Shown here: positions 9,757-18,656 of the stretch, one piece after another
Layout of the letters: every line of letters starts with the position of its first letter
How positions within the stretch are numbered: the first letter of the stretch is position 1
Assembly: GCF_030503595.1 (NCBI RefSeq)
Contig: NZ_CP129966.1
Coordinates: 620,001-684,000, forward strand
Reading direction: 5' to 3'
DNA length: 64,000 bases
DNA from: Corynebacterium sp. P4-C1
Lineage (GTDB): Bacteria > Actinomycetota > Actinomycetes > Mycobacteriales > Mycobacteriaceae
Notes under the pieces: generated by a model
The model's input: only the letters and a program-made list of their open reading frames with translations
Database searches by the model: none
Told to the model about the DNA's origin: nothing
Position numbers and translations under genes: made by a program

Positions 9757-10401
9757 TTACAGTGCCCAGTCGACACCGTCCGCGCCCTGCGCCCGAAGCG
9801 CTTCATTGGCGCGTGAGAACGGGCGGGAACCGAAGAATCCGCGGCGGGCTGACAGCGGCGAAGGGTGCGCGGACTCAATGCAGGGTGTGTCCCCCAGGAA
9901 ACGCTTCGCGGTCTGAGCGTCCCTGCCCCACAGAATCGCCACCAGGGGTTCGTCGCGCTGCGCCAACGCACGAATAGCAGCCTCAGTGACTTTCTCCCAG
10001 CCGACTCCGCGGTGCGAGCCCGGCTTGCCCGGTGCCACTGTGAGAACGCGGTTGAGCAGTAGAATTCCCTGGCCCGCCCAGGAGGACAAGTCGCCGTCTT
10101 TGCGCGGCGGGATGCCCAAATCGTCCTGGAGCTCCTGATAAATATTCACCAGGGAGCGGGGTGGCGCGACTCCGGGCTGCGTCGAAAAGCTCAAGCCCAT
10201 TGGGTGCCCCGGCGTGGGGTACGGGTCCTGGCCCACAATGAGCACACGGACATCGTCGAAGGGGTCCTGGAAAGCGCGGAGAATGTCGTTTCCGGCCGGC
10301 AGGTACGCCGGCTGCGCGCGGAGGAAATCGCCCAGCTCATGGATCTGCCCCTCGACCTCCGCAAGAGGAGCCTCCCAGGAAGGATGCACGGGCAAACTCA
10401 T
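9757..10401 (-). CDS. ung: Uracil-DNA glycosylase, family 1
   Basis: Ung removes uracil from DNA to start base-excision repair. The catalytic water-activating motif [17 protein letters not shown] is present, with [17 protein letters not shown] in the middle and the DNA-intercalating motif [19 protein letters not shown] near the C-terminus. I use the ATG at 10401 because it overlaps the thiL stop as ATGA and has GGGAG about eight bases upstream. An in-frame ATG at 10416 would add five residues. The 214-residue length fits the family. Confidence 0.95.
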   Translation of the reverse strand: MSLPVHPSWEAPLAEVEGQIHELGDFLRAQPAYLPAGNDILRAFQDPFDDVRVLIVGQDPYPTPGHPMGLSFSTQPGVAPPRSLVNIYQELQDDLGIPPRKDGDLSSWAGQGILLLNRVLTVAPGKPGSHRGVGWEKVTEAAIRALAQRDEPLVAILWGRDAQTAKRFLGDTPCIESAHPSPLSARRGFFGSRPFSRANEALRAQGADGVDWAL

Positions 10402-11378
10402 GCGAAACTCTCCCATCCGCCGCCGTATTGCGGCGCCTGACCGTCGATCGTCACCGCAGGTGCCTCATCGGTGCCGGGCCGCGTCGTGGCACCGATTGTG
10501 CGAAAACCGACAGGCGCATCACCGTTGACGCTGCCCAGCAACGTGTGGTCCTCCCCGCCCTCGCAGACCCACTGCCACGGGTCGTGGTCCAGGAATTCGC
10601 CCGCCCGCACCAACAACTCGTCGGGGGCGATGGCCGCTGAATGAATGTCGATGCTGGTCCCGGAGCGGGAGGCGAGGTGGTTGAGGTCGTGCAGTAAACC
10701 GTCAGAATTGTCGGTCATGCTGGTCACACCGGCGGAACGCGCGATGACCCCGGAACCGGGCGTGATCTCCGGGGCCTGGTAGCCGAGCACGAGGGGCTCG
10801 AAATCGTCCGGAATATCTTTGCCGGATTCGAGCAACGCCAACCCCGCCGCGGAATAGCCGAGGCGGCCGTGGGCGACGAGCTTCTGCCCGGAGCGTGCGC
10901 CATCCAGCGTCAGCTCGCGGCGGTTCCCGCCGAGCGAACCGATCGCGGTGACCGACATGACCAAATTGTCACCTGAAGTCACATCGCCGCCGACCAGCTC
11001 CGCCGCGTACTTCTCCACTTCCTCGCCGATACCGCGGGCCAATTCGGCGACGACCGCGACGGGCAAATTCTTCGGGGCCGACAGGGAAAGCAGCGCAGCT
11101 ACCGGGCGGGCACCCATCGCCTCGACATCGGCGAAATTCTGCACGATGGCCTTCCGGCCGACCAGGCGCGGTGTGGTCAGGTCCCACCGGAAGTGGCGTC
11201 CCTCCACCAGCATGTCGGTCGTTGCCACCACCCGGGAGTTCGGGGAGGAGCGGTGCAACACCGCCGCGTCATCGCCGTTGATGGCGGACGGAGTCGCGTC
11301 GATGATGGACTGGATCACCGCACGCTCCCCGACCTCCCCGAGTGTGGGTCCGCCTGTCGGATACCCTGTCTGGATCAC
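10398..11378 (-). CDS. thiL: Thiamine-monophosphate kinase
   Basis: ThiL phosphorylates thiamine monophosphate to the active cofactor thiamine diphosphate. The 326-residue protein belongs to the PurM/SelD-like ATPase fold. It has GDDAAVL near residue 35, [15 protein letters not shown] as the Mg2+/ATP site, [13 protein letters not shown], and GGDVTSGD mid-protein. It heads a minus-strand run: thiL, ung, DAK2 kinase, recG, rsmD, coaD, TauE permease. Several joins in that run overlap, so the genes are probably co-transcribed. Confidence 0.95.
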   Translation of the reverse strand: MIQTGYPTGGPTLGEVGERAVIQSIIDATPSAINGDDAAVLHRSSPNSRVVATTDMLVEGRHFRWDLTTPRLVGRKAIVQNFADVEAMGARPVAALLSLSAPKNLPVAVVAELARGIGEEVEKYAAELVGGDVTSGDNLVMSVTAIGSLGGNRRELTLDGARSGQKLVAHGRLGYSAAGLALLESGKDIPDDFEPLVLGYQAPEITPGSGVIARSAGVTSMTDNSDGLLHDLNHLASRSGTSIDIHSAAIAPDELLVRAGEFLDHDPWQWVCEGGEDHTLLGSVNGDAPVGFRTIGATTRPGTDEAPAVTIDGQAPQYGGGWESFA

Positions 11379-11454
11379 GGTGGATGAACGCCTTTCCGTC
11401 GAGTGCTAGAGGTGTCCGGGGAAACTCCGGGCACAACGAATACAATGAGCCGCT

Positions 11455-12453
11455 ATGACAACCAGCCCGACGCTCACGGAACAACCCGCCGACCGCAGCG
11501 ACCAAGGGGCCGTCATGCGGCGCCCGCTGATCCTGGTGAGCCTTGGGCTTGCTCTGCTGCTCGTCGCCGGTGTGCTCGTCGGGTCAAAGCTCTACCTGAA
11601 GCAGCTTAACAACCAGCCGGTGGCGCTGACGGAGTTGCCGTCGCCGGACGCGGACTCCCCGGAGTGCGCCGCACTGGTCGACTCGCTGCCGGACACAGTA
11701 GCCGGACACGAACGGGCGAAGTTGGCGGATCCCGCCCCTGCCGGCGCAGCGGTGTGGCAAACGACGCCTGCCGAGCGCATCACCCTGCGCTGCGGTGTGG
11801 ACGCGCCTTTGCAGTTCACCGAGCTCACCACCACCGAGGAAATCGGCGGGGCAAGATGGATGAAAGTCGCCGACCCAGCCCCGGGATCGAATCTGACCAC
11901 CTGGTTCACCGTCGACCGCGCCCCCGTCGTCGCGGTCACCGCCGACGGTGCGGCACTCGACGGCGCCGCGGACTCAGCCCCCGTCGCGGACCTGGACCTC
12001 GCCACGCTGCCGGCGGTGGACCCCGCGCCGGGGAAGGCGCCGCTGGCGGAGCTGGAGCCGTCGGCAAGCGATGCCGCAGCCGTGCACGGTGCCTGCCGTG
12101 AGTTGATGGCGGCGCTGCCCGAAGAACTCGCCGACGGGTATTCGCGCATCGACGTCGCCGATGTCGACGGACTCGGCAGGAATGCCGCCGCTTGGGGTGC
12201 CGAGGAGTACGAGCCGGTCGTGCTGAAATGCGGCGTGGCACCAGCTGCGAGCTACGCCCCAGGCGCGCAGCTGACGCAGATCAACGGCATCCCCTGGTTC
12301 GAAGAGACCAACGGCAGCAATGCGTCGCCAGCGGCTACCCTGTACGCGCTCGGCCGCGCGACCGATATCGCTGTGTCCGTCCCGCCGGGTGCCGGCGACG
12401 GTGCGCTGACCGCCCTGTCGGACCTTATTTCGGAGAACGTTCCAGAGCAGTAG
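11455..12453 (+). CDS. DUF3515-family membrane-anchored protein with two tandem modules
   Basis: This 332-residue protein has one N-terminal transmembrane helix (PLILVSLGLALLLVAGVLVG, about residues 24–43) and an extracytoplasmic part. I read the exported part as two copies of the same roughly 110-residue DUF3515 module. Copy 1 begins SPECAALVDSLPDTVAGHER and contains ERITLRCGV; copy 2 begins HGACRELMAALPEELADGYS and contains EPVVLKCGV. Each then has an aromatic loop (GGARWMKV, GIPWFEE) and a D(I/A)AVSV-like or PVVAV strand. DUF3515 proteins of actinobacteria commonly sit beside ddl, as here, suggesting an envelope role; the function is unknown. Its 3' end overlaps ddl by 29 bases in convergent orientation. 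Confidence 0.82.
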   Translation: MTTSPTLTEQPADRSDQGAVMRRPLILVSLGLALLLVAGVLVGSKLYLKQLNNQPVALTELPSPDADSPECAALVDSLPDTVAGHERAKLADPAPAGAAVWQTTPAERITLRCGVDAPLQFTELTTTEEIGGARWMKVADPAPGSNLTTWFTVDRAPVVAVTADGAALDGAADSAPVADLDLATLPAVDPAPGKAPLAELEPSASDAAAVHGACRELMAALPEELADGYSRIDVADVDGLGRNAAAWGAEEYEPVVLKCGVAPAASYAPGAQLTQINGIPWFEETNGSNASPAATLYALGRATDIAVSVPPGAGDGALTALSDLISENVPEQ

Positions 12454-13489
12454 CGATCAGGGTCTCCAACAGTTCGCCGTACGTCATGCCCGCGGCGAGG
12501 AAGACCTGTGGGTACATCGAGATCGATGTGAATCCCGGCATGGTGTTGACCTCGTTGAGCATGGGGCCGGACTCGGTGACGAAGAAGTCGACGCGGGCCA
12601 GACCTTCGCAGCTCAAGGCACGGAAAGTGGTCAGGGACAGCTCCGCGAGCTGCGCATTGAGTTCCTCGCTGTAGCCCGCCGGAATCGTGGCGGTGACGAC
12701 ATTGTCGAGGTACTTGGTCTCGAAACCGTAGAAGCCTTCCTCCGAATCTGCGGTGCCGTTCAGCTTCGCCGGCGGGGAAGCGACGAGTTCGCCGTCAGGC
12801 CGCTCGAGAACACCGATCTCCACCTCGTCCCCGATGAGTTCGGCTTCGATGATCACCTTGGTGTCGTAGACGCGGGCGGCATCCACCGCCGCGCCAAGTT
12901 CATCCCAACTATCCACCTTCGTAATGCCGATGGACGAGCCGCCGCGCGCCGGTTTCACGAACACGGGCAGTCCCAGGTAAGCGCGTGTTTCACCGTCGAC
13001 AGCGGAGGCATCCATCCCGTCGTGGAGGATGAACTCGCGGGTGACCGGAACGCCGGCGGAGCGCACGATCGTCTTCGTGAATTCCTTGTCCATGGAGCAC
13101 GCCGAGGACAGCACGCCCGTGCCCACGTACGGCACACCGGCCATCTCCAGCAGGCCCTGGATCGTGCCGTCCTCCCCATACGTGCCGTGCAGCACGGGGA
13201 AAACGACATCGACAGCCGCCAGAACCTCACCGTTATTCGGGTCGTAGATCTCGCCGCGGCGCTCCGGATTCACCGACAGAGCCACCTCACGGCCACCGTC
13301 GACGCTGGGCAGCTTCGAGTCCCCTACCGGATCAGTTGTGCCGGCGACCCAGGTGCCGTCCTTGGTGATGCCCACCGGGAAAATCTCGTACGTGTCTCGG
13401 GGGAGCTCCGCCATGATGGCGCCAGCGGAAATGCAGGAAATGGAATGCTCGGAGGACATCCCACCGTAAACAACGGCGATTGTGATCAT
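12425..13489 (-). CDS. ddl: D-alanine–D-alanine ligase
   Basis: Ddl joins two D-alanines with ATP to make the dipeptide used in peptidoglycan precursors. The ATP-grasp protein has the N-terminal motif AVVYGGMSSEHSISCISA, the ATP-binding segment VFVKPARGGSSIGITKV, and the metal and substrate loop LARVDFFVT…LNEVNTMPGFTSIS. I start at the ATG at 13489 (MITIAVVYGG); a GTG three codons upstream is possible. Neither has a strong ribosome site. The length (354 residues) fits the family. gpsA lies 21 bases upstream and probably shares the transcript. Confidence 0.96.
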   Translation of the reverse strand: MITIAVVYGGMSSEHSISCISAGAIMAELPRDTYEIFPVGITKDGTWVAGTTDPVGDSKLPSVDGGREVALSVNPERRGEIYDPNNGEVLAAVDVVFPVLHGTYGEDGTIQGLLEMAGVPYVGTGVLSSACSMDKEFTKTIVRSAGVPVTREFILHDGMDASAVDGETRAYLGLPVFVKPARGGSSIGITKVDSWDELGAAVDAARVYDTKVIIEAELIGDEVEIGVLERPDGELVASPPAKLNGTADSEEGFYGFETKYLDNVVTATIPAGYSEELNAQLAELSLTTFRALSCEGLARVDFFVTESGPMLNEVNTMPGFTSISMYPQVFLAAGMTYGELLETLIATALERSPK

Positions 13490-13509
13490 GGAGACCACAC
13501 TACAAGCAG

Positions 13510-14508
13510 CTATTCGGATTTCTTGGAACGCCCCATGAGCGCCGCGATCATGTCGTCGACACGCAGATCCTTGTGGCAGACGGAGAACACAGCGTCCGTA
13601 AGCGGCATGTCCACGCCGTTGGCCAGGGCGAGCTCATGAATGCTCCGCGAGCTGATCACGCCCTCTGCCACTTGACCGTGTGTGGCTTCGCGCGCCTCGT
13701 CGAGAGCCATGCCGCGTCCGAGGCGCTCACCGAAGGTGCGGTTGCGGGATAATTTCGAGCCGCACGTGGCAACGAGGTCGCCCAAACCCGCCAAGCCGGC
13801 AAAGGTGCGCTGGTCCGCGCCCAGCTGGATGCCGAGACGGGTGATCTCCGCAAGGCCGCGGGTGATCAGCGTCGCCTGGGTGTTCTCCCCCATCTCCTTG
13901 CCGGCGGCCATGCCGCAAGCTAAGGCGATAACGTTCTTGCAGGCGCCGCCGATCTCGCAGCCGATGACGTCGGTGTTGGTGTAGGGGCGCACGTACGACG
14001 TGGCGCAGGCGGCCTGAACGAGCTTCGCCCGGTTCAACTCTTCGCAGGCGATGACGGTAGCGGCGGGCTGCTCGTCAGCGACTTCGCGGGCGAGGTTCGG
14101 CCCGGTGAGCACCGCGATGCGGTCGGAGGCGATGCCGGTGACTTCAGCGATCACCTCGCTCATCCGCTTGTACGTGCCAGATTCAATGCCCTTGGAGATG
14201 GACACCACTGTCGCCTCGGCAGGGATGAGCGGCGCCCAGGCAGCGAGATTCTCGCGCATCGTCTGGCTCGGCACCGCCGGCACGACGATCTGCGCCGTAT
14301 CGATCGCAGCGTCGGCGTCGTCAGTCGCCTCTATCGCTTCCGGCAGGTGGATGCCGTCGAGGTAGTCAGCGTTGATGCGGGTCTTCTGGATCGCGTCGGC
14401 AAGTTCGGTGCGGCGGGCCCACAAACTGACGGAGTTGCCGGCGTCGGCGAAGACTTTCGCCAGAGCCGTGCCCCAGGAACCTGCTCCGAGAACCGCGACC
14501 TTGACCAT
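13510..14508 (-). CDS. gpsA: NAD(P)+-dependent glycerol-3-phosphate dehydrogenase
   Basis: GpsA makes sn-glycerol-3-phosphate from dihydroxyacetone phosphate for phospholipid synthesis. The Rossmann motif [20 protein letters not shown] is at residues 4–23. GPNLAREV, the conserved [18 protein letters not shown] with its catalytic lysine, and [11 protein letters not shown] follow in family order. The length of 332 residues is standard. It is upstream of ddl on the same strand and divergent from the Nudix gene. Confidence 0.97.
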   Translation of the reverse strand: MVKVAVLGAGSWGTALAKVFADAGNSVSLWARRTELADAIQKTRINADYLDGIHLPEAIEATDDADAAIDTAQIVVPAVPSQTMRENLAAWAPLIPAEATVVSISKGIESGTYKRMSEVIAEVTGIASDRIAVLTGPNLAREVADEQPAATVIACEELNRAKLVQAACATSYVRPYTNTDVIGCEIGGACKNVIALACGMAAGKEMGENTQATLITRGLAEITRLGIQLGADQRTFAGLAGLGDLVATCGSKLSRNRTFGERLGRGMALDEAREATHGQVAEGVISSRSIHELALANGVDMPLTDAVFSVCHKDLRVDDMIAALMGRSKKSE

Positions 14509-14630
14509 CCGCGCGCCACCTTTCTATCTGCTTTCCACCGCTCCCGCAGGGCGGGATTTACGCCCGTCACAGTGTAGAGCACCGCCAAAGCGGTTTCAGG
14601 GTTATGCACGCCCGCGCGAGATGCGGGACA

Positions 14631-15647
14631 ATGAGCGTCATGGGCAAGAAGTCACAGATGCACGAAGAGGATAAAGATCTCCAGGGCGAGATGTTCCTCA
14701 CCGGTCGCCACCAGGAAATTCCTTCCAAGCCGGCCGAGGAATTCTCGTCCACCACCCTCGCCGCAGGAGCGGTGTTGTGGCGTGGGGAGGACGATGATCC
14801 CAGCAATATCGAGATCGCGTGCATTCACCGACCGCGCTACGACGACTGGTCGCTCGCCAAAGGCAAGGTCGACCCAGGTGAATCGCTCGTGGGCACAGCC
14901 GTCCGCGAGATCAAGGAAGAGACCGGCTTCGACGTCCGCCTCGGCAAGCTGATCGGGAAAACGGTCTACCCGGTGAAGAACTCGACAAAGGTGGTCTATT
15001 ACTGGACCGGTGAGGTAGTCGGCGGCGAGTTCGAGGCGAACGAGGAGGTCGACGAGATCCGCTGGCTCCCCCTCGACGAAGCCAAAGAGATCATGTCCTA
15101 CGACCTCGACCGGCAGGTGCTCAAGAAGGCGGAGAAGCGGTTCGGGATTCCCACCACCGCCCGGATTCTCTACGTCCGCCACGCGCGTGCGCACGACCGC
15201 GAGAAGTGGTCCGGCGACGATAACCTGCGCCCGCTGGACAAGAAGGGCCGCCGCCAGTCGGAGATGCTCGTGCCCATGCTGGCGCCGTTCCACCCCGACC
15301 GGATCTACTCCGCGGTGCCGGACCGTTGCCAGACCACGGTCGCCCCGCTTGCCGACGAATTGAACCTCCCCGTCGAGGTCGACGCCCGCTTCGGCGATGA
15401 CGCGTGGCTCTCCGACATGGTCGGTGCGCAGAAGGCCATTACCGAGGTGATCGAGCAGGGCGGTGTGAGTGTCGTCTGCGCCCAGGGCGATGTGATTCCG
15501 AATATCGTCGCGTGGCTGTCCGCCACCGGTCGCTTGCCCATTGACTCGGAGATCAAGGCGAAGAAGGGGTCTGTGTGGGTCCTCTCCTTCGATGAGGGCC
15601 GTCTCACCGGCGCCGACTACCTGCCGTCGGCGTTGCCGGTGCGCTAG
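14631..15647 (+). CDS. Nudix hydrolase–histidine phosphatase fusion (MutT1-like)
   Basis: This 338-residue protein has two domains. The N-terminal Nudix domain carries the box GKVDPGESLVGTAVREIKEE, which hydrolyses oxidised or signalling nucleoside diphosphate derivatives. The C-terminal half is a histidine-phosphatase domain with LYVRHARAHDREKW (RHA version of the RHG motif) and a later catalytic region near VVCAQGDVIPNI. This architecture matches mycobacterial MutT1, which sanitises 8-oxo-dGTP and 8-oxo-GTP. The start at 14631 is preceded by GGGA at short spacing; an ATG at 14640 is an alternative. It is divergent from gpsA. Confidence 0.88.
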   Translation: MSVMGKKSQMHEEDKDLQGEMFLTGRHQEIPSKPAEEFSSTTLAAGAVLWRGEDDDPSNIEIACIHRPRYDDWSLAKGKVDPGESLVGTAVREIKEETGFDVRLGKLIGKTVYPVKNSTKVVYYWTGEVVGGEFEANEEVDEIRWLPLDEAKEIMSYDLDRQVLKKAEKRFGIPTTARILYVRHARAHDREKWSGDDNLRPLDKKGRRQSEMLVPMLAPFHPDRIYSAVPDRCQTTVAPLADELNLPVEVDARFGDDAWLSDMVGAQKAITEVIEQGGVSVVCAQGDVIPNIVAWLSATGRLPIDSEIKAKKGSVWVLSFDEGRLTGADYLPSALPVR

Positions 15648-15673
15648 CTGGTCTAACTGCCCTACTTGCTCTA

Positions 15674-16264
15674 CTAGTTGACCGCCGGCTTGTACGCCGG
15701 GCGGGCCTCCTCGTAGCGCTCGATGGCATCTTCGTCGCGCAGCGTCAGTCCGATGTCGTCGAGACCTTCCATGAGTCGCCAGCGAATGTAATCATCGATC
15801 TCGAAGGTGTAGGTGTTCTCGCCGACGATGACTGTGCGGTCCTCCAACGACACGGTGACTTCAAGGCCCGGGTCCTGCTCGAGCTGCTTCCAAATCAACT
15901 GGATGTCCGCCTCCGTCATCTGTCCGGCGAGCAGGCCCGCCTTGGAGGTGTTGCCGCGGAAGATATCGGCGAAGCGCGGACTGAACACGGCTTTGAAACC
16001 GTAGTCCATGAGCGCCCACACGGCGTGTTCGCGCGAGGAACCGGTGCCGAAGTCGGGGCCGGCAAAGAGCACGGAGCCATTCTTGAAGGCCTCCTGGTTG
16101 AGCACGAAGTCCGCCTCGTTCTTGCGCCAGTTGGAGAACAGGCCGTCCTCGAAGCCGGTGCGTGAGACGCGCTTCAAGTACACGGCGGGGATGATCTGGT
16201 CGGTGTCCACGTTGGAGCGGGTCAGAGGGACGCCGACGCCGGTGTGGGTGGTGAATTTCTCCAT
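15674..16264 (-). CDS. leuD: 3-isopropylmalate dehydratase small subunit
   Basis: LeuD pairs with LeuC to isomerise 2-isopropylmalate to 3-isopropylmalate in leucine synthesis. Visible features are the N-terminal [17 protein letters not shown], the swivel-domain motif [19 protein letters not shown] and the substrate-loop segment GNTSKAGLL. The length of 196 residues is typical. It lies 46 bases after leuC on the same strand, forming a leuCD operon. Confidence 0.97.
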   Translation of the reverse strand: MEKFTTHTGVGVPLTRSNVDTDQIIPAVYLKRVSRTGFEDGLFSNWRKNEADFVLNQEAFKNGSVLFAGPDFGTGSSREHAVWALMDYGFKAVFSPRFADIFRGNTSKAGLLAGQMTEADIQLIWKQLEQDPGLEVTVSLEDRTVIVGENTYTFEIDDYIRWRLMEGLDDIGLTLRDEDAIERYEEARPAYKPAVN

Positions 16265-16310
16265 TGTTTTGAACCCTTCTCTTTCTGTTTCGCCTGGTGT
16301 CCTGGAGCGC

Positions 16311-17732
16311 TTAGAGGTCTGCCGGTGATGCGAGGTGGCCGGTGATCGCCGTGGCCGCGGCCACGAGCGGGGAAACGAGGTGGGTGCGCCCGCCGGGGCC
16401 CTGGCGGCCTTCGAAGTTTCGGTTCGAGGTGGATGCGGAGCGCTCCCCCGGCTTCAGCTGGTCCGGGTTCATGCCCAGGCACATGGAGCAGCCGGCGGTG
16501 CGCCAGTCGGCACCGAAGTCGCGGAAGATCTGGTCGAGCCCTTCTTCCTCTGCCTGCTGCTTGACCATCGCGGACGACGGGACGACCATCATGCGGGTCT
16601 CCGGGTGAATTTTCTTGCCTTTGATCACCTCGGCTGCGGCGCGCAGATCCTCGATGCGGGCGTTGGTGCACGACCCCAGGAAGACCGTGTCGATCTTGAT
16701 GTCGCGCAGCGGCGTGCCCGGAGTCAGGTCCATATACTTCAACGCCTTCTCGGCGGCGAATTTCGAGGTGTCGTCGCCGAAGGACTCCGGGTCCGGGACA
16801 GACTCCGCCAGCGGCAGGCCCTGACCCGGGTTGGTGCCCCAGGTGACGAACGGCGTCAGCGCGGAACCGTCGATCTCGACGACGGTGTCGAATTCCGCGC
16901 CCTCATCCGTCGGCAGCGTCTTCCAGTACGCCACCGCGTCATCCCAGTTCTCGCCTTTCGGGGCGAACTCGCGGCCTTTGACGTACTCGAATGTTTTTTC
17001 GTCGGGGGCGACCATTCCTGCGCGGGCACCGCCCTCGATAGACATGTTGCAGATGGTCATGCGGGCTTCCATGGAGAGCTTCTCGATGGCCTCGCCACGG
17101 TACTCGATGATGTGGCCCGCGCCTCCGTTGGTGCCGATCTTGGCGATGATGGCCAGAATCAGATCCTTCGCGGTCACGCCCGGCTGCAGCTCGCCCGAGA
17201 CCTCCACAGCCATGGTCTTGAACGGCTTCAGCGGCAGCGTCTGGGTCGCCATGACGTGCTCGACCTCGGAGGTGCCGATGCCCATTCCGATGGAACCGAA
17301 TGCGCCGTGGGTGGAGGTGTGCGAGTCGCCGCACACGATGGTCATGCCCGGCTGGGTGATTCCCAACTGCGGGCCCACGGTGTGGACGATGCCCTGCTTG
17401 ACGTCCCCCATGGAGTGCAGGCGCACACCGAATTCCTCGCAGTTCTTGCGCAGGGTGGACACCTGGGTGCGCGAGGTCAGCTCTTCGATCTCAAGCAGGT
17501 TGCCCGATTTGATCCCCACGGTGGGAACGTTGTGGTCCTCGGTGGCCAGGTGCTGCTGTGGGCGGCGGATTGTGCGGCCGGCCATGCGCAGTCCGTCAAA
17601 GGCTTGCGGGGAGGTAACCTCGTGCAGGAGCTGGAAATCGATGTAGATCAGGTCCGGGTCTCCGTTCTCACCTTTCGTGATCACATGGTCGCGCCAGACT
17701 TTCTCCGCCAGTGTCAACGGTTTCTGCGACAT
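16311..17732 (-). CDS. leuC: 3-isopropylmalate dehydratase large subunit
   Basis: LeuC is the iron-sulfur aconitase-type subunit of isopropylmalate isomerase. The motif [20 protein letters not shown] and three cluster cysteines are present, the latter in [13 protein letters not shown] and [12 protein letters not shown]. The C-terminal segment with [20 protein letters not shown] is also typical. The length is 473 residues. It is divergent from the IclR-type regulator, with about 180 bases between the starts. Confidence 0.97.
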   Translation of the reverse strand: MSQKPLTLAEKVWRDHVITKGENGDPDLIYIDFQLLHEVTSPQAFDGLRMAGRTIRRPQQHLATEDHNVPTVGIKSGNLLEIEELTSRTQVSTLRKNCEEFGVRLHSMGDVKQGIVHTVGPQLGITQPGMTIVCGDSHTSTHGAFGSIGMGIGTSEVEHVMATQTLPLKPFKTMAVEVSGELQPGVTAKDLILAIIAKIGTNGGAGHIIEYRGEAIEKLSMEARMTICNMSIEGGARAGMVAPDEKTFEYVKGREFAPKGENWDDAVAYWKTLPTDEGAEFDTVVEIDGSALTPFVTWGTNPGQGLPLAESVPDPESFGDDTSKFAAEKALKYMDLTPGTPLRDIKIDTVFLGSCTNARIEDLRAAAEVIKGKKIHPETRMMVVPSSAMVKQQAEEEGLDQIFRDFGADWRTAGCSMCLGMNPDQLKPGERSASTSNRNFEGRQGPGGRTHLVSPLVAAATAITGHLASPADL

Positions 17733-17783
17733 TGTCTTTCCTCCTCAGGCTTCCCGAAATTCCACATACCGGGATAGACGTTT

Positions 17784-17794
17784 CCATTCAATGG
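17784..17794. promoter_or_regulatory. Short palindrome between leuC and ltbR, candidate operator
   Basis: CCATT-C-AATGG is a perfect inverted repeat with a one-base centre, about 50 bases upstream of leuC and 120 bases upstream of the regulator start. IclR proteins bind short palindromes in such divergent regions. Assignment as an LtbR site is inference from position only. Confidence 0.35.
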
Positions 17795-17913
17795 GACACT
17801 ATAGTGCACGCCGCCCAGTCCGCGCACACAACCTCGCCAGGTTTCCAAACAGCACGGAGACCATATAGTGAGATGATAAGATCCACGCCGTGGGAATCTC
17901 GGAGGGAGAGTCA

Positions 17914-18615
17914 ATGGAACAATCAACGGCCGCACCCGGCGAAAACAGCTCGGGCATTAAGGTTCTCGACCGATCGATCGCGATTATCGACGCCGTCGCT
18001 TCCGGCGAGAAGACCCTCTCCCAACTCAGCTCCGACACCGGCCTCCCCCGCGCGACGACGCACCGTCTCGCCACTGCCCTGGAGATGCACCAGATCCTCG
18101 TGCGCACCGATTCGGGAGCATGGACCATCGGCCCCGCGCTCGCCCGTTACGCCGCCTCCGCACCCTCGCAGATCATCGACGCCGCAAAGCCGATCATGGC
18201 CGAGCTCGTCCGCACCACTAACGAATCTGTCCAGCTCTATGAACTGACTGGTTCCTCACGCACCTGCGTAGCGGCAATCGAGCCGCCGAGCGGCCTCACC
18301 CACACCGTCCCCGTGGGTTCGCAACTCCCCCTCGACCGCGGGTCCGCCGCGAAGGTCTTCGCCGCGCACAAGCTTGTCGACGCTCCCTTCACCGACGAAG
18401 AAATGGTCACCGTCCGCTCCACCGGCATCGCCGAATCCGTCGCCGAACGCGAGGTGGGACTCGCCAGCGTGTCCACCCCCATCCTTGGCAAGAACGGCGC
18501 TGTCCTCGCCGTCCTCTCCGTCTCCGGGCCCGTTGAGCGGCTCAAGCCCTCTCCTGCCGACAAGTGGGGCAAGGAACTCCTCGCCGCCGCCAAGAAGCTC
18601 ATGAAAGCGATCTAA
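17914..18615 (+). CDS. ltbR: IclR-family transcriptional regulator, probable leucine regulator LtbR
   Basis: This 233-residue protein has an N-terminal winged helix-turn-helix (KTLSQLSSDTGLPRATTHRL, about residues 37–56) and a C-terminal IclR effector domain ending with AVLAVLSVSGPVERL. I start at the ATG at 17914 because GGAGGG lies seven bases upstream; a GTG at 17890 is weaker. Its divergent position next to leuCD matches LtbR of Corynebacterium glutamicum, which represses leuCD and leuB. The name is given on family and synteny. Confidence 0.85.
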   Translation: MEQSTAAPGENSSGIKVLDRSIAIIDAVASGEKTLSQLSSDTGLPRATTHRLATALEMHQILVRTDSGAWTIGPALARYAASAPSQIIDAAKPIMAELVRTTNESVQLYELTGSSRTCVAAIEPPSGLTHTVPVGSQLPLDRGSAAKVFAAHKLVDAPFTDEEMVTVRSTGIAESVAEREVGLASVSTPILGKNGAVLAVLSVSGPVERLKPSPADKWGKELLAAAKKLMKAI

Positions 18616-18656
18616 GTCTTTCCGCGGCCCGCACGCCCGCACCCGCCCGGCAGGGC

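Noticed and set aside
16335..17777. 480-codon plus-strand frame opposite leuC
   Set aside because: Antisense shadow of leuC with low-complexity Arg/Gly/Val text.
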